This document shows, in pieces, positions 7,655 through 14,656 of a DNA stretch of 17,526 nt. Both the position numbers and the translations under genes were made by a program. The notes under the pieces were generated by a model. That model was given only the letters and a program-made list of their open reading frames with translations, did not search any database and was not told the DNA's origin. Each line of letters begins with the position of its first letter. Within the stretch, counting starts at the first letter, position 1. Source of the DNA: Brooklawnia sp050943675 (GTDB taxonomy: Bacteria; Actinomycetota; Actinomycetes; Propionibacteriales; Propionibacteriaceae). The stretch is from contig JBMNPP010000034.1 of NCBI GenBank assembly GCA_050943675.1, forward strand, positions 1-17,526, read 5' to 3'.

Positions 7655-8560
7655 TTACCAGCTAAACGGAATCTCAGTTGACCGAATATCAACGTGTGAC
7701 CAAGCGCCTCGTCCTCCATCCCATAACAGTGAGCGAACAGCGTTCTCGGCACGGCTCTGTTCGATTCCAGGGGCAGTCGTAATTGAGACGATAGCGTTGT
7801 GAAGGAAGGCTAACTCGTGATATGCCACAAGACCGAGAGACGGGGATACACGAACAGAGCGGTTCGGTGAGAAGTCACCAGTTCGGCGGATCACTAGCCT
7901 GACTTCTCGCTCGTCGGCGTATGCACCGTGTTTAACAGCCACAAGGGATCGGAGAATATCGCGAACCTTGTGTTCGTCTCTATCGAAAGAGAAATCAGAG
8001 TCGAGCGCGAGCGCAAGGATTTGATCGCTAAGGGTTTGTGCAGCATCCTCGCCATACGCGACTTCCAAGAACGATGGGGAAAGCGCGAAGTTTATGCGCA
8101 TTGCCTCGACTTCTTCTTGATCGCGAATTGGGGCAGCACTGTTTAGGTTAGGTACCTCTTCACGAAAACAACTCGTCAGGAGAGCTCTATCGAACCCAAC
8201 ACAGAAGCCATTCTCGCCGGAATAGCTTCGCCACAGTGTAAGAACATCGTCGCTAAGTGAAAAGCTCGCTATGAACGAGCGGTCCTCATGGTATTGATTC
8301 TTCGCATGTGGATCCTGGTACATTTCGGCTATCCAAGAACACAACTGTTTGATCTCTGGTTTGTTTGGGCTGTTCGCGGGGAGAGCTTGCAGGGTCAGGT
8401 GAAGTGTGTCTTGAACAACGCTTGCTGCGAATGCGATTTCGCTTGGATCGTTGAGAAAGTTCGATTCCGTTGCCCAGAGCCGACGATCCTGAACAATCCC
8501 GAGCAGCCCGGCAGCACTCGTGTAGTGATACAAGACACTGCCATCCTCGCTGGCCGCCAT
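7655..8560 (-). CDS. DUF2971-domain protein
   Basis: This 301-residue protein belongs to the DUF2971 family, whose biochemical role is not established. Visible family features: LYHYTSAAGLLGIVQDRRLW at residues 10-29, SNFLNDPSE at 33-41, SFSLSDDVLTLWRSYS followed by GENGFCVGFD in the middle, and a DEREVRLV block in the second half. The ATG at 8560 is preceded by AAAGGAG at 5 nt and is preferred to an in-frame GTG 15 codons upstream. The early HYT motif recalls ADP-ribosyltransferase-like folds, but that is a guess. The gene stands alone and antiparallel inside a glycan cluster, between two copies of a repeat, so it looks like imported cargo. DUF2971 genes often sit in accessory islands. Confidence 0.85.
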   Translation of the reverse strand: MAASEDGSVLYHYTSAAGLLGIVQDRRLWATESNFLNDPSEIAFAASVVQDTLHLTLQALPANSPNKPEIKQLCSWIAEMYQDPHAKNQYHEDRSFIASFSLSDDVLTLWRSYSGENGFCVGFDRALLTSCFREEVPNLNSAAPIRDQEEVEAMRINFALSPSFLEVAYGEDAAQTLSDQILALALDSDFSFDRDEHKVRDILRSLVAVKHGAYADEREVRLVIRRTGDFSPNRSVRVSPSLGLVAYHELAFLHNAIVSITTAPGIEQSRAENAVRSLLWDGGRGAWSHVDIRSTEIPFSW

Positions 8561-8856
8561 CTCTGCTCCTTTTTCATTAGGCCACCCAACTGGCACCTGC
8601 GGCACCTGACGGAACAGCCTACGCCAGAGTCAGCCAACGCGATGACCCGTAGCTCGCTTGTTTGCTCCGTCAAGTTGGGTCGATCGAGCGACGCGTCAAT
8701 CGCAGCCACTGGTGCCGTGGGTACTGCGATGAGTGCTCCATCGGCTGCGTTCAGCACGGCCGAGTACCCAGAAGCAAAGCCCCATCCACAAGGGCAGCGT
8801 GCAGCCGTCAACACCTTCTGGCGCAGTCTCCCTTCGTTAACGTTCAGTCGGAGCAT
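8395..8856 (-). CDS. Uncertain small ORF with Cys pairs, upstream of and overlapping DUF2971 gene
   Basis: A 153-codon frame beginning MLRLNVNEGRLRQK. It has ARCPCGW at residues 19-25 and, past residue 80, CSVRCRRC, which together could hold zinc. Its last 55 codons overlap the DUF2971 gene in another frame, which is unusual and argues that only the first two thirds, if any, ever coded. A GGGGG run lies 4 nt before the ATG. I do not recognise a family. It could be a small zinc-ribbon protein with a shifted end, or chance. Confidence 0.25.
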   Translation of the reverse strand: MLRLNVNEGRLRQKVLTAARCPCGWGFASGYSAVLNAADGALIAVPTAPVAAIDASLDRPNLTEQTSELRVIALADSGVGCSVRCRRCQLGGLMKKEQRWRPARMAVSCITTRVLPGCSGLFRIVGSGQRNRTFSTIQAKSHSQQALFKTHFT

Positions 8857-9021
8857 GGACCCCCGTGGAGATGCACTGTTCGGCTATCTGTGGGCGCCCT
8901 AGGTGCAGTTCTCCCGCCGGCTAGTTGCATCCCCGCCTCTGTGAGGTTGAGCACAAGTCGCGCGCCGACTATGAGGGCGTTTCCGTGCAAGTGGGCCCAG
9001 GCAAGACCTCCAGTTCCTCGC

Positions 9022-9270
9022 TCATGGCTTCCAGGCGTCGGAGGCGGAAACAACGCTGGCGAGGTCGACGTTGCCATGGATGACGGCGTCGACCAACTGG
9101 GACAGGTTCAGCACCTATGACTCGTCAAAAGGGTCTGGGTCCGCGGTGCGGGGCACTAACAACTCGGCGGTCAGCATCCGGTCGCCTGTTCTGAGGTGGG
9201 ATTGGGCCGCGTTTGACCACCCGCGGGCAGTGGCCGAGTCGTACAATGGCCAGAGTTCGGGGCCTCGCGG
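9022..9270 (-). pseudogene. Decayed gene piece with one in-frame TAG
   Basis: One minus-strand frame reads protein-like from about 9270 down to 9118 (LWPLYDSATARGWSNAAQSH then LRTGDRMLTAELLVPRTADP and PFDES), meets TAG at 9117-9115, and continues in the same frame with LNLSQLVDAVIHGNVDLASV and DAWKP before TGA at 9024-9022. Upstream of 9273 this frame is stopped. It may be the tail of one gene and a 30-codon second ORF starting at the GTG just after the TAG, or one broken gene. The family is not recognised. Confidence 0.35.
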
Positions 9271-9468
9271 TCAGCCCACCGGACTCGTCGCCGCTCAGCT
9301 GCCCGGGGCGGACGAGATCAGGGCCGTGGAAGGCGGTTCGAGCGCGCGTGTGAGCGGTCCTACCGGCCTCTGGGGTCGGGCCTCTGGGTCTCCCGCCTGG
9401 AATTCAGGCAGGACGAACCGTGAATTCGAGCTCCTCCGCGGCATTTAAGGTATGCAAGTCGGGTCGTG

Positions 9469-9545
9469 TATGAGATCAAACCCGCTTAGAGAGTTGGGGT
9501 CGTCGCAAAGTTGGCAAGGCGACGCCTGATCTGCCCCCAGGCTCT
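9469..9545 (+). repeat. Direct repeat, copy B (diverged, about 77 bp)
   Basis: Second copy of the segment at 7382-7457, same orientation, about 2.1 kb away. The DUF2971 gene and the decayed minus-strand pieces lie between the copies. The two ends of the repeat are best conserved (18 of 19 and about 19 of 20 positions) and the centre is diverged with a 1-nt length difference. Confidence 0.6.
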
Positions 9546-9944
9546 CCACGGCTCAGGATAGAGTTTTGTGGGAAACAAGACTCTTGGCACTGGAAATGTG
9601 AGCAAGAGTACGCGGCTATTGACTCAAGAACCCGGTGTGGCATATGTCGCGCGGGCCTGATTCGTTGGGTTTGTGCCCAGCTATTAGTATGGGATTCTTG
9701 GGCCACTCATACCGAGCCCATGGTTCCGCTTGGCTTCCTGTTCAGCAGCTCCACCCTCTACCGACTTTCTGTCTCACGGCCTGAGATCCAGTTAGCGGAA
9801 AGTTAAAGTCTGCTCATCGCGACACCCAAGGTGTGAATAGCCCGTTTCGGTCAACTGAACCATGAGCAGAAACGCGATTCCATGACGTCAATTTGCTAAC
9901 AACACCTGAGTGGGTCTCTCAGTATGCGTAGTCTCCCGTCAGGA
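9546..9944. other. About 400 bp without a recognisable gene
   Basis: Neither strand offers a convincing reading frame here: short frames with poor codon use, no Shine-Dalgarno sites, no tRNA-like folding that I can see. A small imperfect palindrome (CAAGACTCTTG) lies near 9577-9587. It looks like scar DNA between mobile or decayed segments. Confidence 0.4.
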
Positions 9945-10136
9945 TCAGTCACGCATCGTTTCCAGAATTGCTTTCATTCCCGCATCCAAGCTGATGATTT
10001 CTAGTCGGGGAAGTGAGAGTCGCAGGTTTGCTTGTGTTTTGCGAAGAGGATCAAAGAAGTCCGAGCCACTGTCGAGAATACAGGCTATATGGTAACCGGT
10101 ATGGTATGCCATGTAATGAATACGAGCATTGGGCAC
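9945..10136 (-). pseudogene. C-terminal gene fragment, unknown family
   Basis: The last 60-odd codons of a minus-strand frame look like real protein: RIHYMAYHTGYHIACILDSG, then DFFDPLRKTQANLRLSLPRL and EIISLDAGMKAILETMRD before the stop. The frame continues a few codons upstream of the GTG at 10136 (SRASPHR) and then hits TGA, so no N-terminal body remains. It points opposite to the neighbouring glycosyltransferase. It looks like the tail of a deleted gene from an earlier version of this locus. I cannot name the family. Confidence 0.4.
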
Positions 10137-10267
10137 CCTGTGAGGAGAGGCTCTACTTCAGTCAAAGAGTGTGCCGTCGATCATACTCCACTCACAGCCT
10201 GTAACGATCGGGTTACTGATTCACCCTTTCATCGAAAGTGCCTGGCTCAATACTGATTCGTTGCAGC

Positions 10268-10573
10268 ATGAATGGACTCTCGAGGCTCTTTAGTCGGGTG
10301 GGCAGGGACACTAAGAGCATGTCCAAATGGGTTAGCCCTGGGTTTGTAAGTATCTCAGCTTCCGACTGGGCTGAGGGTGCGATAGTGGGATGGATCGCTA
10401 CCACCAGACATGCACCATATAGGCGGCTGGTGAGGGTCGGAGATGAGTCTAAAAAGTGCGGCTTGAATGATCAAATGAGTGTTTACGTGGCGGGCGAGTC
10501 GGTTGAAAGACTACGATGGTCCTCTAAGTCCAAGATGACACGGTCTCGCTATGAACTTGGTGCTATGGTATAG
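10268..10573 (+). CDS. Small hypothetical protein, low confidence
   Basis: A 101-codon frame from ATG 10268 (MNGLSRLFSRVGRDTKSMSK) ending about 70 nt before the chosen start of the next glycosyltransferase (34 nt before its earliest possible start). No Shine-Dalgarno site, no membrane segment, no recognised motif. GFVSISASDWAEGAIVGWIA is the most protein-like part. Its position just upstream of, and same direction as, the glycosyltransferase is the main argument for it; it could equally be a fragment of something longer. Confidence 0.25.
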   Translation: MNGLSRLFSRVGRDTKSMSKWVSPGFVSISASDWAEGAIVGWIATTRHAPYRRLVRVGDESKKCGLNDQMSVYVAGESVERLRWSSKSKMTRSRYELGAMV

Positions 10574-10642
10574 TTGCTCGTTTTCCTTGTCAGGACCAGA
10601 TAGAGCGTGCTATTCTGTATGTTGATCGCGCAATCCGAACGG

Positions 10643-11449
10643 ATGGCAATGAACTCTGACTCTGCAGTGAAGCTCGCCCTATTGGTAGTTGCCAGCGACC
10701 GAAGAGTGTATTTGGAGTCCTTGGCAATTTCGCTCAAAGTGAAGAGATTGCGTGAGATAGATCACGTATTATTGGTTGACACTGCTACCTTTCCTGTTGC
10801 CCGCAGTGCTGCACGGTTGCAGCGGCTCTATGATGGTTGTGAGATAATGGAGCTGCCGGGGGTGTCCTTTCACAGGGTGTTAAGAATCGCTTGGAAATAT
10901 CTAAAAGATGAGGTGGGCGCCACACATGTCTTGATGTTCGAGGAAGATTTTATTCTTCTTAGACAAATTCCTGTGCAACGTTTGGTGGCATTGGCCAATT
11001 TGGATAATATCTTGCAGGTTGTGATGCCTCGTCAGCGCTGGTTTGAGGCAGAGTTTCGGCATAGGGACCGACGTGGCTATCTCCGAGCGAACCGTCCATT
11101 CCGTGAAACCTCTCATGGTGATGAACTTGAAGGCTATTTCACGAGTAACCCTCACTGCATGCGCCTTGATCGAATTGTTCCACTGCTTGCAGAAGTTGAG
11201 CCCTCGGACGATTATACGTGGGAGTGGGAGTACGGTGAAGCCTCGGCTAGCCACGCTTTAGCCTCATTACAAGTTGCGAGCGTGTGGCCTTGGGTTTGGC
11301 ACATCGGAGCCGCAACCTCGTTGGGAATAAGGACTACAATTGAGCAAGGGCGCTCAACTCTCATTGCCTATTTGCGAGCGCATCTGAAGCGGGCATTTAT
11401 CGGTGCGTTCCGGCGGTTGCCAATCTCCCGGCAGGGGCACACACGGTGA
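10643..11449 (+). CDS. Putative GT-A glycosyltransferase
   Basis: About 268 residues. VKLALLVVASDRRVYLESLA near the N-terminus is a typical first beta-strand of a GT-A nucleotide-sugar-binding fold. THVLMFEEDFILLRQIPV carries Glu100-Glu101-Asp102 in the place of the DxD metal motif. VVMPRQRWFEAEF and the later DDYTWEWEYGEASASH fit an acceptor-side and catalytic-base region. Together they suggest a GT2-like or related transferase acting in the cytosol on the lipid-linked repeat unit. The start is not decided: GTG 10607, ATG 10619, 10643 and 10649 are in frame and none has a good Shine-Dalgarno site. The sequence is AT-rich, with many TTG, ATA and AGA codons, unlike the flanking operons. Confidence 0.65.
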   Translation: MAMNSDSAVKLALLVVASDRRVYLESLAISLKVKRLREIDHVLLVDTATFPVARSAARLQRLYDGCEIMELPGVSFHRVLRIAWKYLKDEVGATHVLMFEEDFILLRQIPVQRLVALANLDNILQVVMPRQRWFEAEFRHRDRRGYLRANRPFRETSHGDELEGYFTSNPHCMRLDRIVPLLAEVEPSDDYTWEWEYGEASASHALASLQVASVWPWVWHIGAATSLGIRTTIEQGRSTLIAYLRAHLKRAFIGAFRRLPISRQGHTR

Positions 11450-11522
11450 TCGTGGCTCACGGTGGGCAATAGAACGTTCACGCCATCTCGATCCTCTCGC
11501 GATATCTCCAAGATCGGCGCAC

Positions 11523-11707
11523 TCATTGAAACAGCGGAAAGAGGCGTTCCTGGGCTATTTCGTCAAAGGCGGCACGAACGACGGCGGCACCGAGACCATA
11601 ACGCGCTGATCGAACTAGCACGACGCATCGCCCGCGGCGCCGGCTTCCAGAACCCCGACACCTGACGCCTCCGAGTGCTCCTCATCGGCGGAGGCCTACG
11701 CACCTGA
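11523..11707 (+). pseudogene. ISL3-family transposase C-terminal remnant, frameshifted
   Basis: From 11523 the frame reads SLKQRKEAFLGYF then VKGGTNDGGTETI. A missing base near 11600 shifts it to ALIELARRIARG..GFQNPDT, then an in-frame TGA at 11663-11665 replaces the expected Tyr codon before RLRVLLIGGGLRT and the natural stop at 11705-11707. The order FLxYF-x-GG-x(n)-TExIN-xLI-x(n)-GFxNxxxYRLRxLL is that of the DDE/D C-terminus of ISL3 transposases. The rest of the element is absent. The remnant overlaps the 3' end of the convergent GT4 gene by about 12 bp and marks the right edge of the AT-richer block. Confidence 0.7.
11667..11695. terminator. Possible hairpin between convergent genes
   Basis: GCCTCCG at 11667-11673 is complementary to CGGAGGC at 11689-11695 with a 15-nt loop. 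It sits directly past the stop of the leftward GT4 gene. No T-run follows on either strand, and the sequence is also explained as the coding tail of an ISL3 transposase, so its use as a terminator is doubtful. Confidence 0.2.
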
Positions 11708-12880
11708 TCCCACACTCAGATCCGCAGAGCCGGTTTGGGGTGACCCTTGATTTGCCACGTCAATGAAGAACGCAGCCATCTCTGCCGCGATAGCGTCAAT
11801 CGTGAATAGGGCGTCGAACCGCGCGCGACCGCTTCTTGCTCGCTGCTTTGCCGATTCAGTGTCAGTGAAGGCCCGCAAGATGGCGTCAGCCAGCGCTCGA
11901 GGATTCCTAGACTGCGCGATCAAGCCTGTCGGCACAGGACCGTTGCCGAGCACCTCCAAATTGGGTGGAATGTCGGAAGCAACAATCGGAGTGCCCACAG
12001 CCAAGGCCTCGATTAGAGTGCCTGGACTGCCCTCACGCTCGGAAGGGAAAGCCAGGACGTCAGCCCCGGCGAGAAGCTGGGGGATATCGGTACGGTGCCC
12101 CAAGAATTTCACCTCCAGCGGAAGGGAAGCCGCTTGGTGTCTGAGCTCTTGAGAAGCACGACCGTCGCGGCCGACGATGATCAGACAGGCGTCGGGCGTA
12201 ACCTGCGCGATGCGGGGAATCGCTTCCAACAGATGGTGAAGGCCCTTTGGCGGTTCCAAGCGACCGATCGCGATGATCACCTTGGTCGATTCGCGAAGGC
12301 CAAGCTCTCTCCGGATGGCTTCTCGAGCCTCGATCGGTTGGAAATGGAAGCGCTCAGGATCCCTTCCTCGCGGAATGACGTCTACTATCTCCGGATTGAT
12401 CCTGATGCGAGGTGGCACGGACCGAGCTATGGCAGTGCTATTTGCGTGGATTCGCGTCGCGAACCTGGCTGTTGTGGCGTCCAGGGTCCTGGCTGCATGG
12501 AGCTTCCACCTATTGGACTCCGCATAATGGGAAGCGTCATAAGAGTCACTCACCAAGCTCGTCGAGCTTGGAATTCCTAGAATGCGTGCGCCGATTCGTC
12601 CGGCCACATCTGCTTCGAAAAGGGTGGTGTGGATCAAATCGGGCTTGACTTCACGTCCGATTTTCACCACCGCCCGAACGTTTCCAGTTCGGCCATGGGG
12701 CGATCCCGCCTGATGAACTCGAGCACCTGCATCTGTGAGTGCCTCCGCCAGATCTAACCGACTAGTCAATGAGAGGACGTGCAGGTCGATGCCGTGCCTG
12801 ATCAAGCCGGGGGTCATTTCGACGAGCGAAGTCTCGGCACCGCCGGGGGCCAGTGAGTCGATCACGTACAGCAGGCGCAT
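11696..12880 (-). CDS. Glycosyltransferase family 4 (GT-B)
   Basis: A full-length 394-residue GT4 enzyme, expected to add a sugar from a nucleotide donor with retention of configuration in the cytosol. Features: LLYVIDSLAPGGAETSLVEM at residues 3-22 (the glycine-rich acceptor loop), DLIHTTLFEADVAGRIGA in the N-domain, IAIGRLEPPKGLHHLLEAIP starting the C-domain near 205, and SEREGSPGTLIEALAVG with Glu283 and Glu291 as the E-x7-E pair. The ATG at 12880 is preceded by GAAAGGAA. It is third in the leftward operon, 12 bp after the ABC exporter. The last codons run into the ISL3 remnant, so the native C-terminus may have been altered by that insertion. Confidence 0.9.
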   Translation of the reverse strand: MRLLYVIDSLAPGGAETSLVEMTPGLIRHGIDLHVLSLTSRLDLAEALTDAGARVHQAGSPHGRTGNVRAVVKIGREVKPDLIHTTLFEADVAGRIGARILGIPSSTSLVSDSYDASHYAESNRWKLHAARTLDATTARFATRIHANSTAIARSVPPRIRINPEIVDVIPRGRDPERFHFQPIEAREAIRRELGLRESTKVIIAIGRLEPPKGLHHLLEAIPRIAQVTPDACLIIVGRDGRASQELRHQAASLPLEVKFLGHRTDIPQLLAGADVLAFPSEREGSPGTLIEALAVGTPIVASDIPPNLEVLGNGPVPTGLIAQSRNPRALADAILRAFTDTESAKQRARSGRARFDALFTIDAIAAEMAAFFIDVANQGSPQTGSADLSVGSGA

Positions 12881-12892
12881 ATCAGGTTCCTT

Positions 12893-14656
12893 TCACCCGA
12901 TACCTGCGACGCTGAGCGCATTGCGATAGAACGCGCTATCTTGACGCAGCCTGGCGGGCGTGTTGAGGGCGGTGACCCGCCCGTCCTCGATCACCATGAT
13001 CCGGTCGCAGTTGTCCAGCGTCGACATGCGGTGCGCGATGATCACGACCGTCAGTTGGCCGTGAAGCCCCGCCAGAGTCTCCCTGATGAGCGCTTCGCTG
13101 GCACCATCAAGAGCCGAGGTCGGCTCATCCAGGATCAGCAGCTCAGGCTCGCCGACCAGCGCACGCGCAATGGACAGGCGCTGCTTCTGGCCCCCAGAGA
13201 GTTGGCTGCCCCTTTCGCCGAGATGAGTGTCGAACCCGCTGGGTAGTGCCTCAATATCATTCAGTACGTTTGCCTGCCGGGCTGCGTGGCGAAGATCCTC
13301 ATCACTCAGGCCCGTGCGGAAGAAGCGGATGTTCTCTGCAACCGTCCCAGTAAATAGCAGGGCGTCCTGCGCCACGAACGCGACCCGCTCGGTCCACCAG
13401 TCGCGGTCAACCTCGTCTAGTGGTACGCCGGACACAGTCACAGTGCCCCTGGCCGGTGGCCGCAGACCCAACAGCAGTTGAGCCAGTGTCGACTTGCCTG
13501 CCCCAGAAGGTCCGATCACACCCAGGGCCTCGCCCGGCTCTAACCGGAACGTGACATCCGCCAGGGCAGGGCGATCGGATTGGTACGAAAACGCGACGTC
13601 CTTCATCTCCAGAGGAACCACAGAGGCGGGACGTGCTGTGCCGGTGGGAGCCTGGTTGGATGAGTAGCGCTGCACGGTCTCCTCGACGCCCTCAAGGAAC
13701 GGCAAGTAGGCAGCGATAGCTGCTGAAGCAGTCGAGAGTTGCTGGCCGTAGCTCAGGGAACGCAGCATCAAGAGCATCACTGCCCCGACCACACCGAGGT
13801 CGATGGAAGCGGCAAGGGTCAGCACTGCCACTCCGACCAGGACAGCCCCGTACGCGAGCGACATGTAGACGTGGGGGAGTGCGCCCTGAAGTTCCTGGGT
13901 GCGGCGCTGGGTGTCGGTGGCTTCTTCGGTGAGTTCATCGATCCGGGTTTCGAAGCGTTGTCCTGCGCCGTAGGTCTGCATCTCAAGCCCGAGAGACCCC
14001 AGTTCGGAAACCGAGTTGGCGAAGGCAAGCCCTGCCTTGGCGTTACGCCTTGACCTGCGCTTGACGGCCCTCCTGAGTGGGGTGAGGATTCCGCCCACGA
14101 CTGCCAGGGCAATCAAGACCGCCCCGGTGGACAGTGGGTCGACAACAACGCCTGCGCCGAGGAACGCCACCAGACTCAGCCCGGCGGTGATCGCAGTGGT
14201 GAACGTCGAGACCGCCTGCGTGATCCGTGTAACGAATGAAGTCAAGAGTTCTTGCAGGCGTCCGGCAGGCTCGGATTGCTGAATCGCCCAACTGGCACGA
14301 AGGTAGGCGTGCGATAGGCGTCGACGCTCCATGCTGGTCACCTTGGCGGTCAGGGCAGCGGATAGTCGCACCCCCCACAAGGCGAGCCCGATGCGAGACC
14401 CGAGAGCGATCGCAGCGAGACCTATCGCGCCAGACACCGAGACATAGCGTCCCAGCGCCGGGCCAACTTGGTCTTGCCCTGCGACCAGGGCCATCCCGAT
14501 GCCGGTCAGCAAGACGATGAACCCGGCCTCCAGGATCGCGCTGGCCAAAGAGACCAAGGCCAGCAGTGCGACACGGGGTCTATGCTGCCCCAGCAGCCCC
14601 CGGAGGATTCTGCCGCCGCTTGGGTGCTCCGCGCGCGCCCGCATCAGCGAACTCAT
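12893..14656 (-). CDS. ABC exporter, permease fused to ATPase (MsbA/PglK-like); candidate flippase
   Basis: A 587-residue half-transporter that would work as a homodimer in the cytoplasmic membrane. The N-terminal half has about six membrane segments, the first at residues 29-59. The ATPase half has Walker A GPSGAGKST at 382-390, the Q-loop VAQDALLF, signature LSGGQ at 486-490, Walker B LLILDEP with catalytic Glu511 and the H-loop IIAHRMST. ATG 14656 is chosen because it makes an ATGA overlap with the preceding gene and has GGGGAAAA upstream; a longer frame from 14728 would overlap 76 bp. In a locus with PglF/E/D-like enzymes and no Wzx, it is a good candidate to flip a lipid-linked oligosaccharide, as PglK does in Campylobacter. 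Export of another lipid or peptide is possible. Confidence 0.92.
   Translation of the reverse strand: MSSLMRARAEHPSGGRILRGLLGQHRPRVALLALVSLASAILEAGFIVLLTGIGMALVAGQDQVGPALGRYVSVSGAIGLAAIALGSRIGLALWGVRLSAALTAKVTSMERRRLSHAYLRASWAIQQSEPAGRLQELLTSFVTRITQAVSTFTTAITAGLSLVAFLGAGVVVDPLSTGAVLIALAVVGGILTPLRRAVKRRSRRNAKAGLAFANSVSELGSLGLEMQTYGAGQRFETRIDELTEEATDTQRRTQELQGALPHVYMSLAYGAVLVGVAVLTLAASIDLGVVGAVMLLMLRSLSYGQQLSTASAAIAAYLPFLEGVEETVQRYSSNQAPTGTARPASVVPLEMKDVAFSYQSDRPALADVTFRLEPGEALGVIGPSGAGKSTLAQLLLGLRPPARGTVTVSGVPLDEVDRDWWTERVAFVAQDALLFTGTVAENIRFFRTGLSDEDLRHAARQANVLNDIEALPSGFDTHLGERGSQLSGGQKQRLSIARALVGEPELLILDEPTSALDGASEALIRETLAGLHGQLTVVIIAHRMSTLDNCDRIMVIEDGRVTALNTPARLRQDSAFYRNALSVAGIG

Noticed and set aside
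9071..9448. 125-codon plus-strand frame
   Set aside because: Low-complexity Gly/Ser/Arg peptide; the minus strand of the same interval gives more protein-like sequence.
7382..9545. CRISPR array suggested by a repeated segment
   Set aside because: Only two copies, 2.1 kb apart and diverged; no short regular spacers.
9476..9706. 76-codon minus-strand frame ending in repeat copy B
   Set aside because: Only the last part (EPGGRS.. ) is shared with repeat copy A; the rest has no protein-like character and no ribosome site.
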